A stretch of DNA of 43,825 nt from the NCBI GenBank assembly GCA_021647715.1, contig JAKIUE010000005.1, forward strand, positions 1-43,825, given 5' to 3'. This document shows, piece after piece, positions 1 through 7,624 of this stretch. Under the pieces are notes generated by a model. It had not been told where the DNA came from, searched no databases, and saw only the letters and a program-made list of their open reading frames with translations. Position 1 is the stretch's first letter. The number at the start of each line of letters is the position of its first letter. This DNA is from Sulfurovum sp. Its GTDB lineage: Bacteria; Campylobacterota; Campylobacteria; Campylobacterales; Sulfurovaceae. Both the position numbers and the translations under genes were made by a program.

Positions 1-127
1 TCGTAACTGCGATATTTCTACCTGTGTTATCAACTGCAGTTGCACCTAACTCTGTATATCTATCTCCAACTTTAAGTCTTATTGTAGATTTACCTTTCAT
101 TGTTATCACTGGTGCTGTGGTACCTGG
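1..127 (-). repeat. 127-bp perfect direct repeat, copy 2 (inside CDS)
   Basis: Bases 1-127 are identical to 595-721 (offset 594 nt, 198 codons, in frame). They encode the start of a DUF5011-like Ig module (GTTAPVITMKGKSTIRL and following residues). Identity continues up to the window edge, so the true repeat may be longer. Perfect nucleotide identity points to recent duplication or gene conversion. Confidence 0.95.
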
Positions 128-2092
128 ATTATCATTTCCTTTTGTGATAATGATTTTCCCAGAAGTTCCCGCAGCAGCTGCATATCCCAATAAAGATGCA
201 GGAAGAGTCTCATCCGTAACCTTTATTTGTGTAGAGAAAAATAACTTTTCCTCATGTGGCCATGGATATCCGCTGTTAATTGTACTTATAAACCAGGCTC
301 TATATGTCTTACCTTCCCAATCCCAAGTATGTCTATATAAATAATACTGCTTTCCGTCAGTAACATTTTTTCTTTTATATCTATCTGTGCCGTCTGTTTT
401 ACCATCTTTGATGTATTCTCCAGCAATGGCAGGAGCACTACTTAATGTAAGGATTAAACTACCATTTTCTACTGGTGGTTGTGTTTTTGAAACGATGACT
501 GTTCTTTTTTTACTTGCACTCTTTCCAGTACTATCTTTTGCACTATAGGTAATAGTATAGGTACCTACTTTACTTGTATTTACACTTCCTCTAGTCGTAA
601 CTGCGATATTTCTACCTGTGTTATCAACTGCAGTTGCACCTAACTCTGTATATCTATCTCCAACTTTAAGTCTTATTGTAGATTTACCTTTCATTGTTAT
701 CACTGGTGCTGTGGTACCTGGGTTTCCATTTCCTTTAACTTTATATTCTATATGAAGTTTTACAGCATCATTAACACCTTTTTCATACGCACTAATTGCT
801 CTCCATCTTTTACCAGAGTTATACTGTAGAATAAAGGCTAAGTTATTACCACTACTCCATCCACCTCTATTGACTATTTCCTGTATAATACTTTTTAGTT
901 CAGGTGTTTGATATCTATCACCACTTCTGCTTACATCTGGTGTTCTAAAGAATACACTATTTTGTGTTTTAAGTCTGTTTGAAATGTTACTTCTACTTGA
1001 GGTAAAGGTATTAGCATTATCAGAAGCTTCCGCGTAAATATTATATGCAGGGTTACTACTTCCTCCATTGTCTCTCCATCTTGATTGTAAACTAAGATAT
1101 GCATTAGTTATTTCTGCATTTTTTGGTATGTTTATAGTTTTAAATCTCAAACCAATGTAAGGTCTACCTTTATCTACAGTGATATAGTTATATTTATTAG
1201 ATCTATTAAGATATACTCTTTTATATCTATCTTCTGCTGCATCATCACTGCCTTGTGAAATACTTACATCTACTGTACCTGTAGTTGGAACTTCAGTTAT
1301 AGGAGGCTTAAGGTAACCAGAACTAACCATTGAATCATACCATTTTTGTGCCATTTTTATATAGCCATTTGTATTTGGGTGATAGTCTGCCTTCATATCT
1401 TCTTCATGAATTGGTTGCATATCATATGGTAATCCTGCTGGGCTATATGTGAGTGCAGAATACATATCTACCATTTCAATACTCTCAGTATATAAATGAT
1501 CATTTACCATGTATTCAAGTTGTTTATTGTAATTATTCGTCCAATTTATTATTCCAGTACGTTGTTCTTTAATGATCTTTGCTAAAAAAACTTTTGTATT
1601 AGGATTGGTTTTAAATATCTTATCTAATATACCTTTCACATTTTTAACACTTTTATCAATGTCTCCACCACTATCATTGGTTCCAATATGTAATAAAACA
1701 ATGTCTGCTGGTTTAAGGTTTGCATTTATTTTTGAAAGTAGTTGTGCAGTGTTTATTCCACCATATCCTTCATGATTGGTATCAAAATCAGGTGTGTTGT
1801 TTTTATAACTAACACCAGAAGTTCTTGAGCCAATATAGTCAATCTCGTATCCATCTGCTTTTAGTAAATCCCATAATCTTCCTCTGTATCCTATACGATC
1901 TTTAATATTAGTCAGATTTATCTGACCATTTTTTTTAGGATATTGACTTATGTTTTTATTAGGATTTAATGGTATTTGGGAAATACCCTCTGTAATAGAG
2001 TCACCTAAAGCCATAATCCTAATAGGTGCTGCAGAAAGTGACAGTGGTAAAACCATAGTCACAACAATAAAATAAAACATTTTTTTAAACAT
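1..2092 (-). CDS. Secreted SGNH/GDSL hydrolase, modular (3' end outside window)
   Basis: Open reading frame of about 697 codons that begins at 2092 and is still open at base 1, so the C-terminus is missing. A signal peptide (MFKKMFYFIVVTMVLPLSLS) leads into an SGNH hydrolase: block I ALGDSITEG, block III IGTNDSG and the block V pair D-Y-H-P are all present, so it should be a catalytically competent esterase/lipase-type enzyme acting outside the cytoplasm, probably on acylated glycans (inference). Next come a DNRLRE-like beta-sandwich (about residues 274-449), a DUF5011/HYR-like Ig domain (about 455-535), an unnamed module (about 540-650), then a second DUF5011-like domain running off the edge. 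Start chosen for the AAGGA site 8-10 nt upstream, shared with the paralogue at 2289-5555. A GEMM-like leader lies upstream. Confidence 0.85.
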   Translation of the reverse strand, partial: MFKKMFYFIVVTMVLPLSLSAAPIRIMALGDSITEGISQIPLNPNKNISQYPKKNGQINLTNIKDRIGYRGRLWDLLKADGYEIDYIGSRTSGVSYKNNTPDFDTNHEGYGGINTAQLLSKINANLKPADIVLLHIGTNDSGGDIDKSVKNVKGILDKIFKTNPNTKVFLAKIIKEQRTGIINWTNNYNKQLEYMVNDHLYTESIEMVDMYSALTYSPAGLPYDMQPIHEEDMKADYHPNTNGYIKMAQKWYDSMVSSGYLKPPITEVPTTGTVDVSISQGSDDAAEDRYKRVYLNRSNKYNYITVDKGRPYIGLRFKTINIPKNAEITNAYLSLQSRWRDNGGSSNPAYNIYAEASDNANTFTSSRSNISNRLKTQNSVFFRTPDVSRSGDRYQTPELKSIIQEIVNRGGWSSGNNLAFILQYNSGKRWRAISAYEKGVNDAVKLHIEYKVKGNGNPGTTAPVITMKGKSTIRLKVGDRYTELGATAVDNTGRNIAVTTRGSVNTSKVGTYTITYSAKDSTGKSASKKRTVIVSKTQPPVENGSLILTLSSAPAIAGEYIKDGKTDGTDRYKRKNVTDGKQYYLYRHTWDWEGKTYRAWFISTINSGYPWPHEEKLFFSTQIKVTDETLPASLLGYAAAAGTSGKIIITKGNDNPGTTAPVITMKGKSTIRLKVGDRYTELGATAVDNTGRNIAVT
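595..721 (-). repeat. 127-bp perfect direct repeat, copy 1 (inside CDS)
   Basis: Partner of 1-127. It encodes the first half of the first DUF5011-like module of the secreted hydrolase. The flanking sequence diverges immediately at the DNRLRE side (722 onward), although both copies are preceded in the protein by a short Gly/Asn/Pro linker. Confidence 0.95.
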
Positions 2093-2169
2093 AGATATTT
2101 CCTTACTTACAATACAAATTAATATAACACATCAATGATATGTAACCGACAAACCAAATTTACTTTACG

Positions 2170-2251
2170 TAACCCAGCCGTCTGTCTTTATAAGTAAAGA
2201 AGACCTGTAAGCTTTCTGTCCTATTCTCGCAAATAGTTTAGCTGTAGATTA
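2170..2251 (-). promoter_or_regulatory. GEMM-like (cyclic-di-GMP-I class) riboswitch candidate, copy A
   Basis: Read on the minus strand, this 82-nt leader has closing stem UAAUC/GGUUA, a 6-bp hairpin CUAUUU/GAAUAG capped by a GCGA (GNRA) tetraloop, the segment GGACAGAAAGC (GEMM consensus is close to GGACGCAAAGC), a second stem GUCUU/AAGAC, then GACGGCUGGGUUACG (GEMM consensus AGCCGGGUUACCG). It lies 77 nt before the start of the 1-2092 hydrolase gene. Compared with copy B the changes keep pairing or the GNRA loop. No U-tract terminator follows, so control may be translational. The ligand (c-di-GMP or cGAMP) cannot be told from this. Confidence 0.7.
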
Positions 2252-2252
2252 G

Positions 2253-2274
2253 AATATTACCATAGTATTACTTA
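2253..2274 (-). promoter_or_regulatory. Candidate promoter of riboswitch copy A
   Basis: A 22-nt block directly upstream of the aptamer is conserved at 21 of 22 positions with 5711-5732 (minus-strand core TAAGTAATACT). A -10-like TAATACT sits where transcription would start just before the closing stem. It lies between the stop of the upstream paralogue (2289) and the aptamer, so the second gene probably has its own promoter. Confidence 0.4.
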
Positions 2275-2288
2275 AGTGTAACTTACAT

Positions 2289-5200
2289 TTATTCTTGATT
2301 AGCATCACATATTGTGATAACAATCCTTTCTGAAGACCCCATTGTAACTTCATACCCTTCTAAATATAGAGGAAGAGTTTCATCTGTAGTATCTATATAT
2401 GTATAAAAAAACAATCTTTTATTTGCTGGCCAAGGATATAGACTGGTTTGTATACTTACAAACCAAGCTCTATATGTTTTACCTTCCCAGTCCCAAGTAT
2501 TTCTATATAAGTAATATTGATTACCATCAGTAATATTTTTTCTTTTATATCTATCTGTTCCATCTGTTTTACCATCTTTTATATATTCACCAGAAAATGC
2601 AGGAGCACTATTTAATGTAAGGACTAAACAATCATAATCTTTGGGTGTTTGTCTTTTAGAAGTGATTACCGTTCTTTTTTTACTTACACTCTTTCTAGGA
2701 ACGTCTTTTGCACTAACGTTGTATTCAATATATAATTTTGCTGATTTAGATATATCTTTTTCATAAGACTGTATGGCTCTCCATTTTTTCCCTGAGTTAT
2801 AATGAAAAATAAAGGCTAAATTATTGCCACTTCTCCATCCTCTTCTATTTACAACTTCTTGCACAAGACTTTTTAATTCAGGTGTATTATAGCTCTCGCC
2901 GCTTCTATTCACATCTGGTGTTTTAAAGAAGACTCTATTTTGTGTTTTTTCTCTATTTGAGATATTTTTTAATCTAGATTTAAAAGTATTTGCATTATCA
3001 GAAGCTTCGGCATAAATATTATATGCAGGATTATATTTTCCTCCATTATTATTCCATCTTGAAGTCATTGTAATATAGGCATTCGTTATCACCGAATTCT
3101 GTGGTATATTAAGATTCTGAAATCTTAATCCTACATAAGGAGCACTTCTATCAATCATTATGTACTGATTGTTATCAGATCTTTTAGTATAAACCCTTTT
3201 ATACCGATTTTCATATGCGTCATCACTACCTTGTAAAATATGCATATCAACTTTTATAGTAGCTGAAGTTGGAAAAGTTATTTCTTTATCCACATAATTC
3301 TTTTTTATTTCTTCTTTGCTCAAAATAGAATCATATATAGTTACATTATCTATACTGCCATTAAAATTATAATCATAAAATTCATCTATCACTTCTTCAT
3401 AGCTGCCTATATATAATTTAGATGCACTTAATCTTGCTGGATTACTCGTATATGCATTTATTTGTTTACCATTTAAATAGGCATATACTTTATTGTTTAG
3501 TGCATCGTTTACAACAACAATGTGATTCCAACTGTTTATCTTAAGAGGTGACACTTGCTTATGTGACGATTCACCTGGAAGTTGTATACGCAGTTGATTA
3601 TCCTTCCTTCCTATCCAAAGGTTTCCATAACGTAAAGCTACTTCAGTGTATTTTGATGTGCTACCTTTTGGCTTCATCCATAATTCAAAACTATAATTCA
3701 TTGATGCATGAAAGCTCCTAGTTATGTTTGAAATTAGAACGTGTTTACCCTTAAATTCCCTGGCTTTATCTATTTGACCGGTAACCTGAGATGGACATTC
3801 ATCCTCATTACATACTGCATCTACACTCCCCTTTGAATCGATGAATGGAGAAGCTATTTCATCAAGACTCCATTTATGTTGAGCCACAGTTTCCAAGCTA
3901 GTATCTACCGTAAAAGGTGACACAGTAAGTATATTAGATATATTAGAGTTTTTATCAATTATTTGTATTTTACAATTACTATATGTACCATCAGCTAACT
4001 GATTAAAGGTAATCATATTATTTCCTCTAATCGCATTGTATATATTTGATTTACATACACCTAAATATTTAATAGTTCCTTTTTTACTACTATTAAAACT
4101 ATAGTAAGGAGTCATTTTATTTGTTGGGCTTTTAATAGCACTAACTTCTTCAATGAGTGGTGCTAAATTATCAATACCAGATTGTTTTTTATACTCTGCT
4201 AAAATTTCTACCGTTGTCAATCTTGAACGATAGATAGATATATGATCTAATTTACCTCTAAAATTGTAACTATCATAAAAACTACCAATTGTATCTATTG
4301 TATTTTTTAATTCAACTACTTCAGTATTATATTCACTATCTAATCTGCCATTAATATAGAGTCTCACTTTTTTCTGTTTTACATCTTTAACTAAGGCAAT
4401 ATATATCCAAGTATTTAAAGCTATCTCTTTTCTACTAGCTTGGTTAAAAGGGCCTCCAGGTATTTCAAATTTTATTTTATTATTTTTAGCACCAATCCAA
4501 AGATGTTTTTTTGTGCTATTTCCACCTCCTAATGCTACATGGTTTTGTGAAATATCATCTGTAATATTCATCCACAACGCAATGGTATAACTATCCTTTT
4601 TTGAAAAATTTAAAGCATTTGTTGAACTAATAGATAGTTTATTCGTTCCATCAAAACTAAGTCCATTACCCACTTGTCCATTCTCCACACTAGGACATTC
4701 TCCTGCACTACAAATCGCTTTTATCTTTCCTATAGTGTCTGTATAAGGAGAACTACTCTCTTCAAAGTCCCATAAGTTCTGAGGTATTCTATGTTTTTTT
4801 GTGCTAAGGTACCCAGAATTAACCATTGAATCATACCAGTTATGTGCTATTTTAAGATAGCCATTTTTATTGGGATGGTAGTCTGCTTTTTTATCTTTTT
4901 GATGAAAAGGTTGCATATCATAAGGTAATCCTGTTGGATTATTGGTAAGTCCAGAATATATATTTACCATTTCAATACTTTCATTATATAAATGTACATC
5001 AACCATAGATTCAAGTTTACTATTATATTCATCGGACCACTTGGCTAAGAAAACTTTTGCATTTGGATTAATTATAAATATTTTGTCTAATATACTTTTC
5101 ATATTATGAATACTTTTATTGATATTTATACCGATATCATTGGTTCCAATTTGCAATAAAATAATATCTGCTGATTTAAGATTTGAACTAATTTTCATAA

Positions 5201-5555
5201 GTAATTGAGCTGTGTTGAATCCACCATACCCTTCATGATCGGTATCAAAATTAGGTGTGTAATTTGCATAACTACTTCCAGAACTTCTTGAGCCAACATA
5301 GTCAATCTCATATCCATCTGCTTTTAGTAAGTCCCACAATCTTCCTCTGTACCCTATACGATCTTTGACTTTAGTCAGATTTATCTGACCATTTATTTTA
5401 GGATATTCACTTATGTTTTTATCAGGATTTTGTGGTATTTCGGATATACCTTCTGTAATAGAGTCACCTAAAGCCATAATCCGAATAGGTGCTGCAGAGA
5501 GTGTAAGCGATAAAAGCATAGTCATAACACTATAATAAAATAATTTTTTAAACAT
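2289..5555 (-). CDS. Secreted SGNH/GDSL hydrolase with two LamG domains
   Basis: 1088-aa paralogue of the gene at 1-2092. Signal peptide at residues 1-21. SGNH hydrolase at about 24-250 with Ser32 (GDS), block II Gly109/111, Asn139 (GTND), Asp225 and His227, so a full catalytic set. Then LamG-type concanavalin-like domain 1 (about 261-455), an Ig-like linker domain (about 463-552), LamG 2 (about 559-755), a DNRLRE-like sandwich (about 767-945) and the unnamed C-terminal module (about 976-1085) shared with the paralogue. Residues 948-970 match the last strand of the paralogue's DUF5011 domain, as if the rest of that domain was deleted. Probably an exported carbohydrate-binding esterase; the substrate is unknown. 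The AAGGA site and GEMM-like leader upstream fix the start. Confidence 0.88.
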   Translation of the reverse strand: MFKKLFYYSVMTMLLSLTLSAAPIRIMALGDSITEGISEIPQNPDKNISEYPKINGQINLTKVKDRIGYRGRLWDLLKADGYEIDYVGSRSSGSSYANYTPNFDTDHEGYGGFNTAQLLMKISSNLKSADIILLQIGTNDIGININKSIHNMKSILDKIFIINPNAKVFLAKWSDEYNSKLESMVDVHLYNESIEMVNIYSGLTNNPTGLPYDMQPFHQKDKKADYHPNKNGYLKIAHNWYDSMVNSGYLSTKKHRIPQNLWDFEESSSPYTDTIGKIKAICSAGECPSVENGQVGNGLSFDGTNKLSISSTNALNFSKKDSYTIALWMNITDDISQNHVALGGGNSTKKHLWIGAKNNKIKFEIPGGPFNQASRKEIALNTWIYIALVKDVKQKKVRLYINGRLDSEYNTEVVELKNTIDTIGSFYDSYNFRGKLDHISIYRSRLTTVEILAEYKKQSGIDNLAPLIEEVSAIKSPTNKMTPYYSFNSSKKGTIKYLGVCKSNIYNAIRGNNMITFNQLADGTYSNCKIQIIDKNSNISNILTVSPFTVDTSLETVAQHKWSLDEIASPFIDSKGSVDAVCNEDECPSQVTGQIDKAREFKGKHVLISNITRSFHASMNYSFELWMKPKGSTSKYTEVALRYGNLWIGRKDNQLRIQLPGESSHKQVSPLKINSWNHIVVVNDALNNKVYAYLNGKQINAYTSNPARLSASKLYIGSYEEVIDEFYDYNFNGSIDNVTIYDSILSKEEIKKNYVDKEITFPTSATIKVDMHILQGSDDAYENRYKRVYTKRSDNNQYIMIDRSAPYVGLRFQNLNIPQNSVITNAYITMTSRWNNNGGKYNPAYNIYAEASDNANTFKSRLKNISNREKTQNRVFFKTPDVNRSGESYNTPELKSLVQEVVNRRGWRSGNNLAFIFHYNSGKKWRAIQSYEKDISKSAKLYIEYNVSAKDVPRKSVSKKRTVITSKRQTPKDYDCLVLTLNSAPAFSGEYIKDGKTDGTDRYKRKNITDGNQYYLYRNTWDWEGKTYRAWFVSIQTSLYPWPANKRLFFYTYIDTTDETLPLYLEGYEVTMGSSERIVITICDANQE

Positions 5556-5627
5556 ATATTTCCTTACTTACCATACCTAATTACAAATATTATTAATGTG
5601 TAACTGACAAACCAAATTTACTTTACG

Positions 5628-5709
5628 TAACCCAGCCGTCTGTCTTTAAAAGTAAAGAAGACCTGTAAGCTTTCTGCCCTATTTTCACAAATAGTTTAGC
5701 TGTAGGTTA
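5628..5709 (-). promoter_or_regulatory. GEMM-like (cyclic-di-GMP-I class) riboswitch candidate, copy B
   Basis: 82-nt leader of the 1088-aa hydrolase gene. Closing stem UAACC/GGUUA, hairpin CUAUUU/AAAUAG with a GUGA tetraloop, GGGCAGAAAGC, stem GUCUU/AAGAC, and GACGGCUGGGUUACG. Against copy A the closing stem changes U-G to C-G and the tetraloop GCGA to GUGA, both structure-preserving. It ends 72 nt before the ATG. The layout (GNRA hairpin, AAAGC, second hairpin, GGGUUAC) is that of GEMM RNAs, which often control secreted chitinases, adhesins and glycan-binding proteins. Confidence 0.72.
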
Positions 5710-5710
5710 T

Positions 5711-5732
5711 AATATTACCAAAGTATTACTTA
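5711..5732 (-). promoter_or_regulatory. Candidate promoter of riboswitch copy B
   Basis: Conserved with 2253-2274. The -10-like TAATACT (minus strand 5729-5723) would start transcription a few bases before the aptamer's closing stem. No convincing -35 box, as is usual in Campylobacterota. Confidence 0.4.
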
Positions 5733-5785
5733 ATAGATAGCCTAATGATTAAAATTAAATAACTCTATCCCCAATTGAGTTACGT

Positions 5786-5791
5786 TATAAT
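5786..5791 (+). promoter_or_regulatory. -10 box TATAAT of the TRAP binding-protein gene
   Basis: TATAAT 38 nt before the ATG at 5824, in an AT-rich tract divergent from riboswitch copy B. AGGTGA at 5815-5820 is the ribosome binding site. Confidence 0.5.
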
Positions 5792-5823
5792 AATAAAAAT
5801 ATTCTAATATACTTAGGTGATTT

Positions 5824-6921
5824 ATGAAAAGAAGAGATTTTTTAACTACTAGTGCACTTGTTGCTACGAGTCTCACAGTCAAGGGATGTCATAGAACAGA
5901 AAAAAAGAACAAAAATAGCTCAATCAATGCTTCAACAGTCAATAAAGTTACACTAAAACTTGCCACTTCATGGCCTGCACATTTTCCTATTATGGGTACT
6001 GGTGTTGACAACTTTGCTAAACGATGTTTCGAACTCAGTGGTGGCTCACTTGAAATAAAAATATACCCAAAAAATATTTTAGTTCCAGCTCTTCAAGTAT
6101 TTGATGCTACTTCTGCAGCACAAATTGATGCATTTCATTCTGGCGTATACTATTGGAAAGGTAAAAATCCTGCATTTAGTATTTTTGGAGGAATGCCTTT
6201 GGGTCTCACTTCAGAAGAGATGATTACATGGATGAAGTTTGGTGGGGGCTATGAACTTTGGCGCGAACTCTATGATAAGTTTAACCTCTACCCGCTTATA
6301 GGCGGAACTACAGGACCGCAAATGGGTGGATGGTTTAAAACACCGATCAATACACTTGATGATCTTAAAGGTCTAAAAATGCGTATTCCTGGACTGGGGG
6401 GAGAAGTCATGAAAAAACTAGGTGTAAATCCGGTTCTTCTTCCTGCGGGAGAGATATATACATCACTTGAACGCGGTACCATAGATGCAACAGAATGGGT
6501 AGGACCTGCACTTGATAGTATGATGGGATTTTCTAAAGCAGCTGACTATTACTATACAGGATGGCATGAACCTGGTAGTATATTAGAGATTACATTCAAC
6601 AAAGCACGTTGGGAAAAACTTAGTGATGTACACAAAGCTATTATAACATCTGCTAGTGAGGAGATGACCGGGAACATGCTCCAAGAATTTAGATACAAAA
6701 ATGCCAAAGCCTTAAAAGAACTTCCCAAAAATGTACAGATAAAGACTTTTCCTAACGATATGATGGATGAAGCGAAAGTAGCACTAAGTGAAGTATTGAG
6801 AGAAGAGAGTAAAAAAAGTGAAGATTTTAAACGTGTTTTAAAAAGTTATGAATCCTTTTATAGACTTAATAAAATGTATGATGATATTAGTACTAGAAAC
6901 TTTTTAAATATTAGAAGTTAA
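5824..6921 (+). CDS. TRAP transporter substrate-binding lipoprotein (DctP/TakP-like)
   Basis: 365 aa. Twin-arginine signal MKRRDFL at the N-terminus with a lipobox ending at Cys22 (TVKGC), so it is probably exported folded by TAT and lipid-anchored. The body is a DctP-family solute receptor; the stretch KMRIPG plus LPAGEIYTSLERGTIDATEW matches the TakP (2-oxo acid binding) subgroup, where the Arg binds the substrate carboxylate. Such proteins feed a DctQ-DctM permease, but neither gene is nearby. It is a single gene with its own promoter, divergent from the riboswitch-controlled hydrolases. The ligand is an inference. Confidence 0.88.
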   Translation: MKRRDFLTTSALVATSLTVKGCHRTEKKNKNSSINASTVNKVTLKLATSWPAHFPIMGTGVDNFAKRCFELSGGSLEIKIYPKNILVPALQVFDATSAAQIDAFHSGVYYWKGKNPAFSIFGGMPLGLTSEEMITWMKFGGGYELWRELYDKFNLYPLIGGTTGPQMGGWFKTPINTLDDLKGLKMRIPGLGGEVMKKLGVNPVLLPAGEIYTSLERGTIDATEWVGPALDSMMGFSKAADYYYTGWHEPGSILEITFNKARWEKLSDVHKAIITSASEEMTGNMLQEFRYKNAKALKELPKNVQIKTFPNDMMDEAKVALSEVLREESKKSEDFKRVLKSYESFYRLNKMYDDISTRNFLNIRS

Positions 6922-6950
6922 ACTTATTTAGAATGCAATCTACCTTTAGC

Positions 6951-6956
6951 TATAAT
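6951..6956 (+). promoter_or_regulatory. -10 box TATAAT of the ywbE-yaiI pair
   Basis: TTTAGCTATAATAC, 28 nt before the ATG at 6984. The same TTAGCTATAAT string precedes the genes at 23078 and 43456, a house-style sigma-70 promoter for this genome. Confidence 0.6.
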
Positions 6957-6983
6957 ACACTAAATCAACACAAAGAATAAACT

Positions 6984-7181
6984 ATGACAGAAGGACAAAA
7001 ACGTTCTGAAATAAAATATGGTATGAATGTAGGTATTGTTCTTAAAGAAGACCAAAGTACAGGCTACATAACCTATGGAAAAGTACAAAAGATACTCACC
7101 AACTCCACTACACACCCTCATGGTATAAAAGTACGTTTAAGTTCTGGTGAAGTAGGTCGAATCAAAGAATATGTAAAATGA
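6984..7181 (+). CDS. ywbE: YwbE family protein (DUF2196)
   Basis: 65 aa, the usual family length. The family signature is clear: RSEIKYGMNVGIVLKEDQ, then LTNSTTHPHGIKVRL and a final GEVGRIKEYV. The fold is a small beta-rich KOW/S1-like barrel; the function is not established. The last bases overlap the start of the next gene (ATGA), so the two are translationally coupled. Confidence 0.9.
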   Translation: MTEGQKRSEIKYGMNVGIVLKEDQSTGYITYGKVQKILTNSTTHPHGIKVRLSSGEVGRIKEYVK

Positions 7182-7624
7182 CACTATTCATCGATGGTGA
7201 TGCTTTTCCTAATCTATTAAAACCTATCATCCTCAAAGCCATAGAACGTTTAGCAATTCCCACAAAGGTCATTGCAAATAAGAAAATATACATTGGACAG
7301 TCAAAGCATATAGAATATATCATAGTCTCTCAAGGTGCAGATGAAGCTGATCATCATATAGTTAAATTATGTAATGCGTATGACCTTGTTATTACTGCGG
7401 ACATACCTTTAGCTGACCGTATCATATCTAAAAAAGCACATGCTATAGACCATAGAGGAGAACTATACTCCGTAGACAACATCAAGCAGTATCTTGCCAT
7501 GAGAAACCTCATGGAGACTATCAGGGAAAGTGGAGAGATGACTAAAGGACCTAAGGCTTTTGGCACAAAAGATGCCCATGCATTTGCGAACCAACTTAAT
7601 GCTTTCTTAGCAAAAAATAACTAG
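7178..7624 (+). CDS. YaiI/YqxD family protein (DUF188)
   Basis: 148 aa, full family length. It begins FIDGDAFPN and contains the conserved GADEADHHIV, LVITADIPLADR and the C-terminal GPKAFGTKDAHAFANQL. The acidic residues at the N-terminus and the ADIPLA loop recall PIN/NYN-like nucleases, but no activity is established. Overlaps ywbE by 4 nt; its stop meets the stop of the convergent gene at 7625. Confidence 0.9.
   Translation: MTLFIDGDAFPNLLKPIILKAIERLAIPTKVIANKKIYIGQSKHIEYIIVSQGADEADHHIVKLCNAYDLVITADIPLADRIISKKAHAIDHRGELYSVDNIKQYLAMRNLMETIRESGEMTKGPKAFGTKDAHAFANQLNAFLAKNN

Noticed and set aside
24-344. Plus-strand frames at 24-344, 1572-1775, 8759-9245 and similar
   Set aside because: Antisense shadows of long real minus-strand genes, with low-complexity hydrophobic products and no family match.
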